DNA of 50,956 nt from Variovorax sp. (lineage in GTDB: Bacteria > Pseudomonadota > Gammaproteobacteria > Burkholderiales > Burkholderiaceae_C): positions 1 to 50,956 of the forward strand of contig SEGS01000023.1 in the NCBI GenBank assembly GCA_004210915.1, in the 5' to 3' direction. The position numbers were made by a program, and so were the translations under genes. The notes beneath the pieces are model-generated. The model searched no databases. It had not been told where the DNA came from and was given only the letters and a program-made list of their open reading frames with translations. Of this stretch, positions 8,583 through 16,339 are shown piece after piece (within the stretch, counting starts at the first letter, position 1; the number at the start of each line of letters is the position of its first letter).

Positions 8583-8589
8583 GCATCCG

Positions 8590-9876
8590 ATGCCAACCCT
8601 CGCCGCCGCCAGTCCCGAACAGCTTCAGGCTGCGCTTGCACGCGGGCCGGCCAGCGCACTGGAATTGGCGGCCGCGCTCCAGATCAGCGTGCGCGGTACC
8701 ACCACGACCTTGCCGCTCTATGCGGTCGATGTCGACGGGCAGGGCAGCGCACTCGCGCACCTGTCGCCCGTGCGCCCCGAGGGAAGCTCGATGGAACTCG
8801 CCGGCACCGATTGGGCGATGCCAGAAGACGCGCGCGATGGCTGGTGGGACGGCCTCCCGTATCCGCTGCACCAGATGCGGCCACAGGGCTACATGGGCCG
8901 TCAGTTCGCCCAGGCGCAGGCCGCGGCGCTGGGCGTACCTGCCAATCCGCTCGCCTGGAGCGATGACGACGTGCTTGTGGTGCTGAGCCAGCGCGGCGTC
9001 GACCTCAGCGGCAACCTGATCCTGGGCGATGCGGCGTGCGAGCAATGGCTGGCGTCCCGGGCGCAACCTCTGGTGCCACTGGCGCCGCGCACCCTCGGCG
9101 CGCGCTACCTGCAACTGGCCGAGCAAGCCGTAGCCGCCGGGGTGGCCGGCTCCAGCGCGGGCGGCGAGTTCCCCAAATTCACCGCCCAGCGCGCCCTGGC
9201 TGACAGCGCGACGCCGCATGTGCTCGTCAAGTTTTCCGGCACCGAGAGTTCCGCCGCCGTGCGTCGCTGGTCCGACCTGCTGGTGTGCGAGCACCTCGCC
9301 GCCGTGCATGCCGAGGCGATGCCGGGCATCGCCAGCGCGCGCACGCGCATCCTGATCCACGGCGGGCGCACCTTTCTGGAGGTCGAGCGCTTCGACCGCC
9401 ATGGCGAGGCCGGTCGCAGTCCGCTGTGCGCGCTCGACATCCTCAACGCCACCTTCCTGGGCGACACGGCGATGGACTGGCCCCACCTGGTCGGCCGGCT
9501 CGCCATGCTGAATCTGGTGAGCGACGACGACCTGCTGCGCGTGCAACGCCTCTGGTGGTTCGGCCGCCTCATCGCCAACACCGACATGCACACCGGCAAC
9601 CTGAGTTTCCGCGCGGAGGGCGGGCGCTTCGCCCTCGCGCCGATGTACGACATGCTGCCCATGCGCTATGCGCCGCTGGGCGGCGGCGAGGTGGCCGAGC
9701 GCAGCTTCGAGCCCACGCTGCCCTTGCCACCGCAGCGCGCGGTCTGGCGCGAGGCATGCGCGGCAGCCATCGCGTTCTGGCGCGCCGCGTCGGGCGATGC
9801 CCGCATCGGCGACGGCTTCCGTGCCGTCGCTGCGCGCAACGCCGACGCGCTGGCACGACTTCAGGACAAGGCATGA
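8590..9876 (+). CDS. HipA-family Ser/Thr kinase-like toxin, YjjJ/HipH type
   Basis: A 428-residue HipA-fold kinase. The nucleotide and catalytic elements are visible: an early glycine-rich loop (GSSAGGEFPKF, about 188-197), a likely ATP-binding lysine in VLVKFSG (214), the hinge FLEVERFDR (262-270), the catalytic ANTDMHTGN (D332, N337) and the metal-binding LAPMYDM (D354). DGLPYPLHQMRPQG (87-100) matches the region found in the E. coli YjjJ/HipH branch, which is encoded without a separate HipB and carries its own N-terminal helix-turn-helix. Here that N-terminal domain seems shortened: LELAAALQIS runs straight into VRGTTTTLPLY, with no recognition helix. HipA kinases phosphorylate aminoacyl-tRNA synthetases. 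The target here is unknown. The gene overlaps the patatin gene by ATGA. Confidence 0.85.
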   Translation: MPTLAAASPEQLQAALARGPASALELAAALQISVRGTTTTLPLYAVDVDGQGSALAHLSPVRPEGSSMELAGTDWAMPEDARDGWWDGLPYPLHQMRPQGYMGRQFAQAQAAALGVPANPLAWSDDDVLVVLSQRGVDLSGNLILGDAACEQWLASRAQPLVPLAPRTLGARYLQLAEQAVAAGVAGSSAGGEFPKFTAQRALADSATPHVLVKFSGTESSAAVRRWSDLLVCEHLAAVHAEAMPGIASARTRILIHGGRTFLEVERFDRHGEAGRSPLCALDILNATFLGDTAMDWPHLVGRLAMLNLVSDDDLLRVQRLWWFGRLIANTDMHTGNLSFRAEGGRFALAPMYDMLPMRYAPLGGGEVAERSFEPTLPLPPQRAVWREACAAAIAFWRAASGDARIGDGFRAVAARNADALARLQDKA

Positions 9877-10946
9877 AAGCCCTCCGCATCTACGCCGGCC
9901 CCGCGGCCCGTGAGCACATCCGCCAGAACGGCCTCCAGCCGCAGGACGTGCGCACGATCCCCGGCGCCGCAGGCGGGCCCAAGGGCCTGATCCTCGGTCC
10001 GATCGATCGCTTCTTGTTCGGCGAATGGCTGCCACGCTCGACGCAGCCGGTGGACCTGGTCGGCGCGTCCATCGGCGCCTGGCGTCTGGCCACGGCGTGC
10101 CTCGACAACCCGGTCGACGCGTTCCAGCATTTCGAGCACAACTACGTGCGCCAGAAGTTCGAGGTGCCCGAAGGCCAGAAGCGGCTGACGGCGCGACAGG
10201 TCAGCCAGAGCTTCGCCGAGAACCTGCACAGCGTGTTCGGCGCGCGTGTCGGCGAAGTGCTCAAGCACCCGCGCTACCGGCTGCACGTCGTCACCTCGCG
10301 CGGGCGCCACATCCTGGGGCGAGAGGGCAGGGCGCGCACACCGTTCGGCTACCTGGGCGCCTTTGCGACCAACAGCGTGCGGCGCAAGAGCCTGGGTCAC
10401 TGGCTGGAACGCTGCGTCTTCTCCACGCCGGGCGCCGCGTTGCCGTTCGATACGCTGGATTTCCCCACGCGGCAGTTCGCGCTGACCGAGGCGAATTTCA
10501 ACCTGTCGCTGCAGGCCTCGTGCTCGATCCCGTTTCTGCTCGAAGCGGTGCACGACATCCCCGGCGCGCCACGGGGCGCCTACTGGGACGGCGGCATCAC
10601 CGACTACCACCTGCACCTGGACTATCGCCCGCGCGACGACGGACTGGTGCTGTACCCGCATTTCCAGCAGGCCGTGGTGCCCGGCTGGCTCGACAAGGGA
10701 CTGAGGTGGCGGCATCGCGCCACTGGCTTCCTCGACCGCATGGTGGTGCTCGCGCCGGACCCCGAGTGGGTGCGCACGCTGCCCAACGGCAAGCTGCCTG
10801 ACAGGAAAGATTTCACCGGCTTCGCGAAAGATGCCGACGCACGCATTGCCGCCTGGGACCGCGCCACGCGGGAAGCGCAGCGCCTGGCGGACGAGCTGGC
10901 CGAGCGGCTGGCCGGCGATGACGTGGGGACGGTGCTGCCGCTTTAG
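9873..10946 (+). CDS. Patatin-like phospholipase
   Basis: A 357-residue protein with the patatin hallmarks: a glycine-rich oxyanion loop GAAGGPKGL (31-39), the nucleophile elbow GASIG (64-68, Ser66) and the catalytic DGG (Asp239). It would be a Ser-Asp dyad acyl hydrolase acting on phospholipid or a related acyl ester. There is no signal peptide, so it is presumably cytoplasmic. Its start codon overlaps the HipA-like stop (ATGA, 9873-9876), implying translational coupling and a shared transcript. The 3' end meets the convergent PAP2-family gene 3 bases away. The substrate is not predictable from sequence. Confidence 0.88.
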   Translation: MKALRIYAGPAAREHIRQNGLQPQDVRTIPGAAGGPKGLILGPIDRFLFGEWLPRSTQPVDLVGASIGAWRLATACLDNPVDAFQHFEHNYVRQKFEVPEGQKRLTARQVSQSFAENLHSVFGARVGEVLKHPRYRLHVVTSRGRHILGREGRARTPFGYLGAFATNSVRRKSLGHWLERCVFSTPGAALPFDTLDFPTRQFALTEANFNLSLQASCSIPFLLEAVHDIPGAPRGAYWDGGITDYHLHLDYRPRDDGLVLYPHFQQAVVPGWLDKGLRWRHRATGFLDRMVVLAPDPEWVRTLPNGKLPDRKDFTGFAKDADARIAAWDRATREAQRLADELAERLAGDDVGTVLPL

Positions 10947-10948
10947 GT

Positions 10949-11560
10949 TCAAGCGCCGCGCGGGCGGCCGATCAGCAGGCAGGCCGTACCGACCACGAGG
11001 CCGGCGACCACGTCGATCAGGTCGTGCTGCCAGGTCGTGAGCGTCGACACCAGCACCAGCGCGCACCAGGCGTGCCAGGGCCAGCGCGCCACCGCCGGCA
11101 GCGCTGGCCGGACTGAGGCCCACAGCACCACCAGCGCGACCACGTGCAGCGAAGGCACCATGTTGAAAGGCTGCTCGAACGCGCGCAGTTGCGCATAGAA
11201 AACGCCGAGCGCGCCCTCGGGCGTCGGTGGCGTGCGCGACGCGCCGGTCGGGAAAAAATAGAAGCAGGCGAAACACACCATCTGCGCCACGAAGAGCCGC
11301 CGCGCGAAGCGGTCGAGCGCGCGCTTCGACTCGAAGGCGAAAAAGGCGCAGGGAAAGATCAGGTTGATGCTGAGGTAGGGCAGCAGCGTCCAGGCGATGA
11401 AGGGCACCCGCTGGTCCCAGGCGCCGCCGAGGCGCCACACCTGCGGCTGTTCTGCGGCCAGTGCGTTGGTGTACTGGTAGCCGTAGATGAACATCGCGCC
11501 GAGCAGCGTCAGCCACAGCATCGCGCGCGGCCAGGGGAACTCGGGTTCGCTGTTCGTCAA
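10949..11560 (-). CDS. PAP2-superfamily membrane phosphatase / phosphotransferase-like protein
   Basis: A polytopic membrane protein of about 203 residues with roughly six hydrophobic segments. Two of the three PAP2 signature motifs are clear: PSLHV (motif 2, in NMVPSLHVVALVV) and QHDLIDVVAG (motif 3). The classical KxxxxxxRP motif 1 is not evident, as in the Aur1/inositolphosphotransferase-like branch. Such proteins hydrolyse or transfer phosphate groups of lipids at the membrane. The start is uncertain. TTG 11560 (with AGG about 6 bases upstream) is chosen; ATG 11521 is an alternative, and the frame stays open to 11638 but would then overlap the divergent gene at 11597. It lies back-to-back with the TOMM operon, so they may share a regulatory region of under 40 bases. 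Confidence 0.8.
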   Translation of the reverse strand: MTNSEPEFPWPRAMLWLTLLGAMFIYGYQYTNALAAEQPQVWRLGGAWDQRVPFIAWTLLPYLSINLIFPCAFFAFESKRALDRFARRLFVAQMVCFACFYFFPTGASRTPPTPEGALGVFYAQLRAFEQPFNMVPSLHVVALVVLWASVRPALPAVARWPWHAWCALVLVSTLTTWQHDLIDVVAGLVVGTACLLIGRPRGA

Positions 11561-11596
11561 GGTTGGCCTGTTTTCTGTTTGATACGCTCGCCGGCC

Positions 11597-12265
11597 ATGG
11601 CATCCCTCACCCCAAGCCCGCGCTGGCGATTGTCGCAATTGCAGAATCTGCTGGTGCTCTCAGGGGGAGCCGATGAGAGCTACGTCGCGCTGGTGCCGCG
11701 CGATGCCGTGCGGCCCGTGTTGCGCCATGCAGTGCTCTGGCTCGGCGATGTGCTGCCGTGGCTCGACGAGGGGTTGAGGGAAGGGTGTGCCGCCGAAGGC
11801 GAGACACCCGACCTGGTGCTTGTCATCCGCAGCAACTGCAACTGGCAAGACGCGTTGGCGCGCTATGCCGACGCGGCACCTCAGCAACCGCACCTGCTGG
11901 TCGACCTGGCCTATCACCACACCGTGTCGCTGGGTCCGTACGTGGTGCCGGGCGACACGGCCTGCGTTGCATGCCTCGGCCACCGCGTGGCGCACCGCTG
12001 GGGCGATTTGCCGATGCCCGCGGCGCCAGCGGTGCAGCAACACGAAGCGCTCGTCACCGCGCTGGTGCGCCAGGCGCTGCACGGCGAGCCAGGCACGGCG
12101 GCGCGCCTGGCCTGGGTCGAGCGCGTCGTGAGCCTCGACCTGCGCAGCCTCGCAAGCACCCAAGACCGCGTGTTCCGCCACCCCTGGTGCCCGGTATGCT
12201 CGGCACAACCGCACGACGATGCGGGGGCCGGCTCGCTGGCCTTGCCCTGGATCACGGCCCCCTGA
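11597..12265 (+). CDS. TOMM cyclodehydratase partner (E1/ThiF-like, Zn-binding), short form
   Basis: A 222-residue protein. TPDLVLVI (about 70-77) and the GPYVVPGDTACVACLGHR segment (113-130) match the C-terminal part of the bacteriocin-cyclodehydratase E1-like family. Two CxxC pairs (Cys123/Cys126 and Cys198/Cys201, CVAC and CPVC) would bind structural zinc. In azol(in)e systems this protein recruits the precursor leader and activates YcaO. The family is usually 350 residues or more, with an N-terminal winged-helix leader-binding element. Here only about 65 residues precede the conserved part and I cannot recognise that element. It opens a four-gene operon: the next gene starts 14 bases after its stop. 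ATG 11597 is the first start after the divergent gene. Confidence 0.82.
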   Translation: MASLTPSPRWRLSQLQNLLVLSGGADESYVALVPRDAVRPVLRHAVLWLGDVLPWLDEGLREGCAAEGETPDLVLVIRSNCNWQDALARYADAAPQQPHLLVDLAYHHTVSLGPYVVPGDTACVACLGHRVAHRWGDLPMPAAPAVQQHEALVTALVRQALHGEPGTAARLAWVERVVSLDLRSLASTQDRVFRHPWCPVCSAQPHDDAGAGSLALPWITAP

Positions 12266-12279
12266 CTGTCACACCCCTC

Positions 12280-12747
12280 ATGCAACGCATTCCCGATCAG
12301 TTCGACCCCCGCGCGCAGGCCACCTTGTCGGCAGCCGGCGGCGGTTCCACTTCCACGACGTGCAGCAGTTGCATCGTCACGCTCGGCGCTGCCGCCGTCG
12401 TGCCAGCGATGCTGTTCACGAGCCTGGCCGCAACGCAACCAGTTGAATCTGCGCCCGTGGCGGGTGTGGCGCCACGCCCGCCCATGTCCAGGGCGCAAGC
12501 AGTGATGTGGGCGTTGGCGGTTCCTTTCGGACTGTTGCTGGTGATGCTGGGGATCTATCTCGGCATGAGCTTTGGCGGCATCGGCGCTCTGGCGGGTCTG
12601 GTCGCGCTGGGCGCCTGGGTCGGCGTCTTCGCCCATGTGTACGACAGGACACAAGGCAAAGGCCGCAAGGGCGTCGGCGTCGGTGTGGCGCTGCTCATCG
12701 GGCTGCTGGTCCTCGCCGCCATCGAGATGTACTTCTGGATCAACTAG
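12280..12747 (+). CDS. Candidate TOMM precursor fused to a polytopic membrane domain
   Basis: A 155-residue protein with an unusual layout. Residues 1-19 are a short hydrophilic leader (MQRIPDQFDPRAQATLSAA), then GGG (20-22), then nine consecutive Ser/Thr/Cys residues STSTTCSSC (23-31). This composition is what azoline-forming YcaO enzymes modify, and it recalls streptolysin S-type cores. There is no stop: the chain runs into a hydrophobic segment (about 32-51), a Pro/Ala linker (52-70) and three more hydrophobic segments (about 71-95, 97-120, 131-153), with a KGRKG loop between the last two. It lies between the E1-like and YcaO genes in the same operon. I do not recognise the membrane domain. 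Calling it the modification substrate is inference from composition and position; it could also be an immunity or export protein. Confidence 0.75.
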   Translation: MQRIPDQFDPRAQATLSAAGGGSTSTTCSSCIVTLGAAAVVPAMLFTSLAATQPVESAPVAGVAPRPPMSRAQAVMWALAVPFGLLLVMLGIYLGMSFGGIGALAGLVALGAWVGVFAHVYDRTQGKGRKGVGVGVALLIGLLVLAAIEMYFWIN

Positions 12748-12752
12748 AGCCC

Positions 12753-14006
12753 CTGTCGCGCCGCCTGCTGGCGAGCGCTGCCGCCGCACGCTGCGGGCTG
12801 CTGCTGGCGCCTCAGCCATTGCCGCACGAGGCCTGCGACATTCCGGGCATCTTCAACGTCGCGGTGCCGGAAGATGCCGCCAATGCGTGGCAGACCGTCT
12901 CGGGGGCCGTGGGCCTCACGCGCGAGGCTGCTGTGGCCGGCGCCATCGGCGAAGGGCTGGAGCGGCTGGCCGCTGCCCAGGTTCGCGTGCCGCTGCGGTC
13001 GCGCCGTCAGCTCGGCGCGGCGGAACACATCGACGCATCGGCCTTCGCACTCTTCAGCGATGCACCACGTGCCAGCCCCGATTTCCCGTGGTCGCATCGG
13101 CCGGCCGACGACGATGGCTTTGCCACGGTCTACCGTCTGGCCGACAACCGCCCGGTGTGGGTGCCGCAGGAATGCGTCGGGCTCGGCCCGCGCAGCGGCG
13201 AGGCGCGCTTTCCCTCGACCTCGAGCGGCCTGGCCGCGCACCGTGATGCGGCCGACGGGCCTTGGCTCGCGCTGCTGCGCGCGGCGCAGGAAGTACTGGA
13301 GCGCGATGCGCTCACGGTCACCTGGGTCAACGGTTTGGGAGGACGAGAGATCGCCTTGCCGGCCGATTGGCGCAATGCGGTCGCGCGGCTTGGTGGCGAG
13401 GCGCGCGCCTTCGACCTGACGCAACAGTGGAACCCGCACCCCGTGATCGCCGTGGCCGGCAGCGTGCAGAGTGAAGGGCGCTGGCGCCATGTGCTGGGCA
13501 TCGCCTGCCGCGCGACCGTGGCCGAGGCCGCGCAGAAGGCCGCGCTCGAATGGGCGCAAAGCCTGAGTTTTGCGGGCTTCATGCTGCGCCACCGCGGCGC
13601 GCAGTTGCCCGCCGAGCCCGCGCAGTTGCGCCGCTTCGATGAGCACGCCGCCTTCTACACAGTGCGACCCGAGCTCTGGCCGCGCACCGCACTGCTGGCG
13701 CATCGCGCGCCCCTCGAGCGCCGCGAGGAACGCGTCCCGCCGACAGCGCCCGCCGATCAGCTCACGCAGCTGCAGCGTGCGCTGGCAGGGGAGGGCATCG
13801 ACCTGTACTACCGCGAACTGACGACACCCGACGTCGCGGCCGCCGGTGTGCGCGTGATGCGCGTGCTGTCGCCGCAACTGAGCCTGCTGCATGCGGACGA
13901 ACGCGCGCCGTTCCTCGGTGGCCGCACGCGTGATGTCGACTGGCGTTACCCCGGCGCGCGGCGCCACACCGCGTTTCCCAATCCGCTGCCGCATCCGCTC
14001 GGTTGA
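12753..14006 (+). CDS. YcaO-domain azoline-forming cyclodehydratase
   Basis: An ATP-dependent YcaO enzyme that would convert Ser/Thr/Cys of a peptide to oxazoline/thiazoline. Visible motifs are AIGEGLER (Glu codons near 12951 and 12960), FPSTSSGLAAH (about 13209-13235), EVLERDAL (about 13290), and a C-terminal PLPHPLG that gives the PxPxP tail of azoline-forming YcaO proteins. The start is a problem. Recognisable family sequence (LLASAAAARCGLLL, DIPGIFNVAV) extends upstream of the first ordinary start codons, TTG 12819 and GTG 12864. I give CTG 12753, 5 bases after the preceding stop, as a working start. The dehydrogenase gene follows after 10 bases. Confidence 0.88.
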   Translation: MSRRLLASAAAARCGLLLAPQPLPHEACDIPGIFNVAVPEDAANAWQTVSGAVGLTREAAVAGAIGEGLERLAAAQVRVPLRSRRQLGAAEHIDASAFALFSDAPRASPDFPWSHRPADDDGFATVYRLADNRPVWVPQECVGLGPRSGEARFPSTSSGLAAHRDAADGPWLALLRAAQEVLERDALTVTWVNGLGGREIALPADWRNAVARLGGEARAFDLTQQWNPHPVIAVAGSVQSEGRWRHVLGIACRATVAEAAQKAALEWAQSLSFAGFMLRHRGAQLPAEPAQLRRFDEHAAFYTVRPELWPRTALLAHRAPLERREERVPPTAPADQLTQLQRALAGEGIDLYYRELTTPDVAAAGVRVMRVLSPQLSLLHADERAPFLGGRTRDVDWRYPGARRHTAFPNPLPHPLG

Positions 14007-14016
14007 ACCCTGCGCC

Positions 14017-14769
14017 ATGCCCAAGACCTCGCACGACGACGCGCCCCTGTTCCAGCTCTTCTGGGACAACAGCGTGCTGAACCCCACGCGTGTGCTGCAA
14101 CTGGCCGAGCGCATCGGCCACGACGCCGCGCAGGCTTACGTGCCGCATCGGCCGCTGCATACAGCCGCCGCCGAGCCGCTGCCGCCCGCCGATTCGGCCA
14201 TCGCCAACGTGCATGCGCGACGGCGCAGCGGCAGGGCGTTCGGCACGGCCGCGCTCGACGCCCGCAGCCTGAGCAATCTGCTGCGGCCCTTCGCTGCCCA
14301 CACGTCAGCGCCCGCCAGCACGCGCTTGCTGCCATCGGGCGGCGGCAAGTACCCGGTCCTGGTCTACGCCGCGCTCTATCGCGTGACGAAAACGCCGGCG
14401 CTCGACGGCCGCATCGCCTGGTACGACCCTGCATCGCATGGCCTGGTGCCGACCGCGCTGGCGCCTGCCTGGCCAGTCATGGCCAAGGCACTGGGCGTGG
14501 ACTGGCCCGAGCCGCCGGCCGCCGTCTTCCTGCTGGCGGGCCGCGCCGAGGGCAGCCTGCGCAAGTACGGCGAGCGTGGCGGCCGCTTCCTGCTGCTCGA
14601 AGCCGGCGCGTACATGGGCGCACTCGGCCTGCAGGTGGCCGAGGCCGGTCTGTCGGGCACTGCCATCGCCTCCTTCCTCGATGCCGACCTGCTCCGCGCC
14701 TTCGGCCTGCAGGGCAGCGGGCAGCTCGCGGTGCTGGCCTATGCCTGCGGGAGCGTCGCGCCCGTGTGA
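14017..14769 (+). CDS. SagB/ThcOx-type FMN-dependent azoline dehydrogenase (nitroreductase family)
   Basis: A 250-residue nitroreductase-fold protein. An FMN phosphate-binding RRRSGRAF (68-75), PSGGGKYP (106-113) and a C-terminal Gly-rich LLLEAGAYMGALGLQ segment are typical of the SagB/ThcOx branch, which oxidises azolines to aromatic azoles in TOMM biosynthesis. ATG 14017 gives a full-length protein for the branch. It is the last of the four tightly spaced genes and completes the E1-like / substrate / YcaO / dehydrogenase set. The next gene, a glutathione transferase homologue, starts 35 bases later and is not obviously part of the pathway. No exporter or protease gene is present. Confidence 0.87.
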   Translation: MPKTSHDDAPLFQLFWDNSVLNPTRVLQLAERIGHDAAQAYVPHRPLHTAAAEPLPPADSAIANVHARRRSGRAFGTAALDARSLSNLLRPFAAHTSAPASTRLLPSGGGKYPVLVYAALYRVTKTPALDGRIAWYDPASHGLVPTALAPAWPVMAKALGVDWPEPPAAVFLLAGRAEGSLRKYGERGGRFLLLEAGAYMGALGLQVAEAGLSGTAIASFLDADLLRAFGLQGSGQLAVLAYACGSVAPV

Positions 14770-14804
14770 CTGCAAGGCTCGGGACAACCCCGTACAGTCG
14801 TCGC

Positions 14805-15695
14805 ATGAACGACGCCAACGCCAACGCCTACACCCCGCCCGCCGTCTGGACCTGGAACAAGGCCAGTGGTGGCCGCTTTGCCAACATCAATCGGCCCATT
14901 GCGGGACCCACGCACGACAAGGAGCTGCCGGTCGGCAAGCATCCGCTGCAGCTCTATTCGATGGGAACGCCGAACGGCGTCAAGGTCACGGTCATGCTCG
15001 AAGAGTTGCTCGAACTCGGCCATGCCGGCGCGGAGTACGACGCCTGGCTCATCAGGATCAACGAGGGCGACCAGTTCGGCAGCGGCTTCGTCGCGGTCAA
15101 CCCCAACTCCAAGATCCCGGCGCTGATGGACCTCAGCGGCCCCACGCCGATCCGCGTGTTCGAGTCCGGCGCGATCCTGATGCACCTGGCCGAAAAATTC
15201 GGCAACGCCTTTTTGCCAACCGAGCCCGCCGCGCGCGCCGAGTGCCTGTCGTGGCTCTTCTGGCAGATGGGCAGCGCGCCGTTCCTGGGCGGCGGCTTCG
15301 GCCATTTCTACGCCTACGCGCCGATCAAGATCGAGTATGCGATCGACCGCTACGCGATGGAGGTCAAGCGCCAGCTCGACGTGCTCGACCGGCGGCTCGC
15401 CGAGTCGCGCTACCTGGGCGGTGAGGACTACACCGTCGCCGACATCGCAGTCTGGCCCTGGTATGGCAACCTGGTCAAAGGCCAGGCCTACGAGTCCGGC
15501 GAGTTCCTGCAGGTGCACGCGTACAAGAACGTGCTGCGCTGGGCCGACGAGATCGCGAAGCGGCCCGGCGCGCGGCGCGGTCGCATGGTCAACCGCGTGG
15601 TCGGCCAGCCGTCGAGCCAGTTGCACGAGCGGCACGACGCGAGCGACTTCGACACGAAGACACAGGACAAGATCGCTCCGAAGGCCGCCGAATGA
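14805..15695 (+). CDS. yghU: Glutathione-dependent disulfide-bond oxidoreductase, YghU-like
   Basis: A 296-residue protein close in length and pattern to E. coli YghU. The N-terminal extension (PPAVWTWNKASGGRFANINRP) is characteristic of the YghU branch, followed by a thioredoxin-like GST N-domain (HPLQLYSMGTPNGVKVTVMLEE, NPNSKIPAL, RVFESGAIL) and an all-helical C-domain (YTVADIAVWPW). YghU/YfcG proteins bind two glutathione molecules and reduce disulfide-bonded substrates. The C-terminus has an extra hydrophilic tail. Its stop overlaps the start of the next GST gene (ATGA at 15692-15695), so the two are coupled. Function is inferred from family. Confidence 0.9.
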   Translation: MNDANANAYTPPAVWTWNKASGGRFANINRPIAGPTHDKELPVGKHPLQLYSMGTPNGVKVTVMLEELLELGHAGAEYDAWLIRINEGDQFGSGFVAVNPNSKIPALMDLSGPTPIRVFESGAILMHLAEKFGNAFLPTEPAARAECLSWLFWQMGSAPFLGGGFGHFYAYAPIKIEYAIDRYAMEVKRQLDVLDRRLAESRYLGGEDYTVADIAVWPWYGNLVKGQAYESGEFLQVHAYKNVLRWADEIAKRPGARRGRMVNRVVGQPSSQLHERHDASDFDTKTQDKIAPKAAE

Positions 15696-16330
15696 TCACG
15701 CTCTACGACTGCGCCACCGCGCCCAGCCCGCGCCGCGCGCGCATCCTGCTGGCAGAGAAGGGCGTCGGGCACGAGACGGTGCAGATCGACCTGCGCAATG
15801 GCGAGCACCTGGGCGAGGCCTACCGGAAGGTCAACCCGCAGTGCACCGTGCCTGCGCTGCGCGCCGATGACGACAGCGGCCTGCTGCTGACCGACAACGC
15901 CGGCATCGCTGCCTACCTGGAAGCGCGGTTCCCGGAACCGCCCCTGCTGGGCGTCACGCCGAAGGAGAAGGCCGAGATCGCGAGCTGGCAGTGGCGCGTC
16001 GAGTTCGAGGGGCTGATGTCGATCGCGGAAGCGATGCGCAACAGCGCGCCCGCCATGACCAATCGGGCGCTGCCGGGTCCGGTGGACTACGCGCAAATCC
16101 CGGAATTGGCGCAGCGCGGCCTCGCCAAGTTGCAGCACTTTATGGTGACCTTGAACGACCGGCTGGCCGACCGCGAGTTCATGGCGACCGACCGCTTCAG
16201 CCTGGTCGACATCACGGCCGTGGTCGCCGTCGACTTCGCGCGCATCGTCAAGGTCAAGCCGGGTGAGGCCCATCCGCACCTGCTGCGCTGGCGGGCGGCC
16301 ATGGCCGAGCGGCCGTCGATGGCGCTTTAA
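15692..16330 (+). CDS. Glutathione S-transferase family protein
   Basis: A 212-residue GST of usual length. The N-terminal thioredoxin-like domain has TLYDCATAPSPRRARILLAEKG, with Ser/Pro in the usual active-site region, a cis-Pro CTVPAL and the glutathione-binding LLTDNAGIAAYLE. The C-terminal helical domain ends with FSLVDITAVVAVDFA, the conserved N-capping region. It would conjugate or bind glutathione in the cytoplasm; the substrate is unknown. Translation probably depends on the upstream yghU-like gene because of the 4-base overlap. Ten bases downstream lies the convergent VOC remnant. Confidence 0.9.
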   Translation: MITLYDCATAPSPRRARILLAEKGVGHETVQIDLRNGEHLGEAYRKVNPQCTVPALRADDDSGLLLTDNAGIAAYLEARFPEPPLLGVTPKEKAEIASWQWRVEFEGLMSIAEAMRNSAPAMTNRALPGPVDYAQIPELAQRGLAKLQHFMVTLNDRLADREFMATDRFSLVDITAVVAVDFARIVKVKPGEAHPHLLRWRAAMAERPSMAL

Positions 16331-16339
16331 CGTCGGGAA

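Noticed and set aside
14805..16330. The two GST-like genes as TOMM tailoring enzymes
   Set aside because: They are typical stand-alone YghU and GST proteins; only proximity suggests a link.
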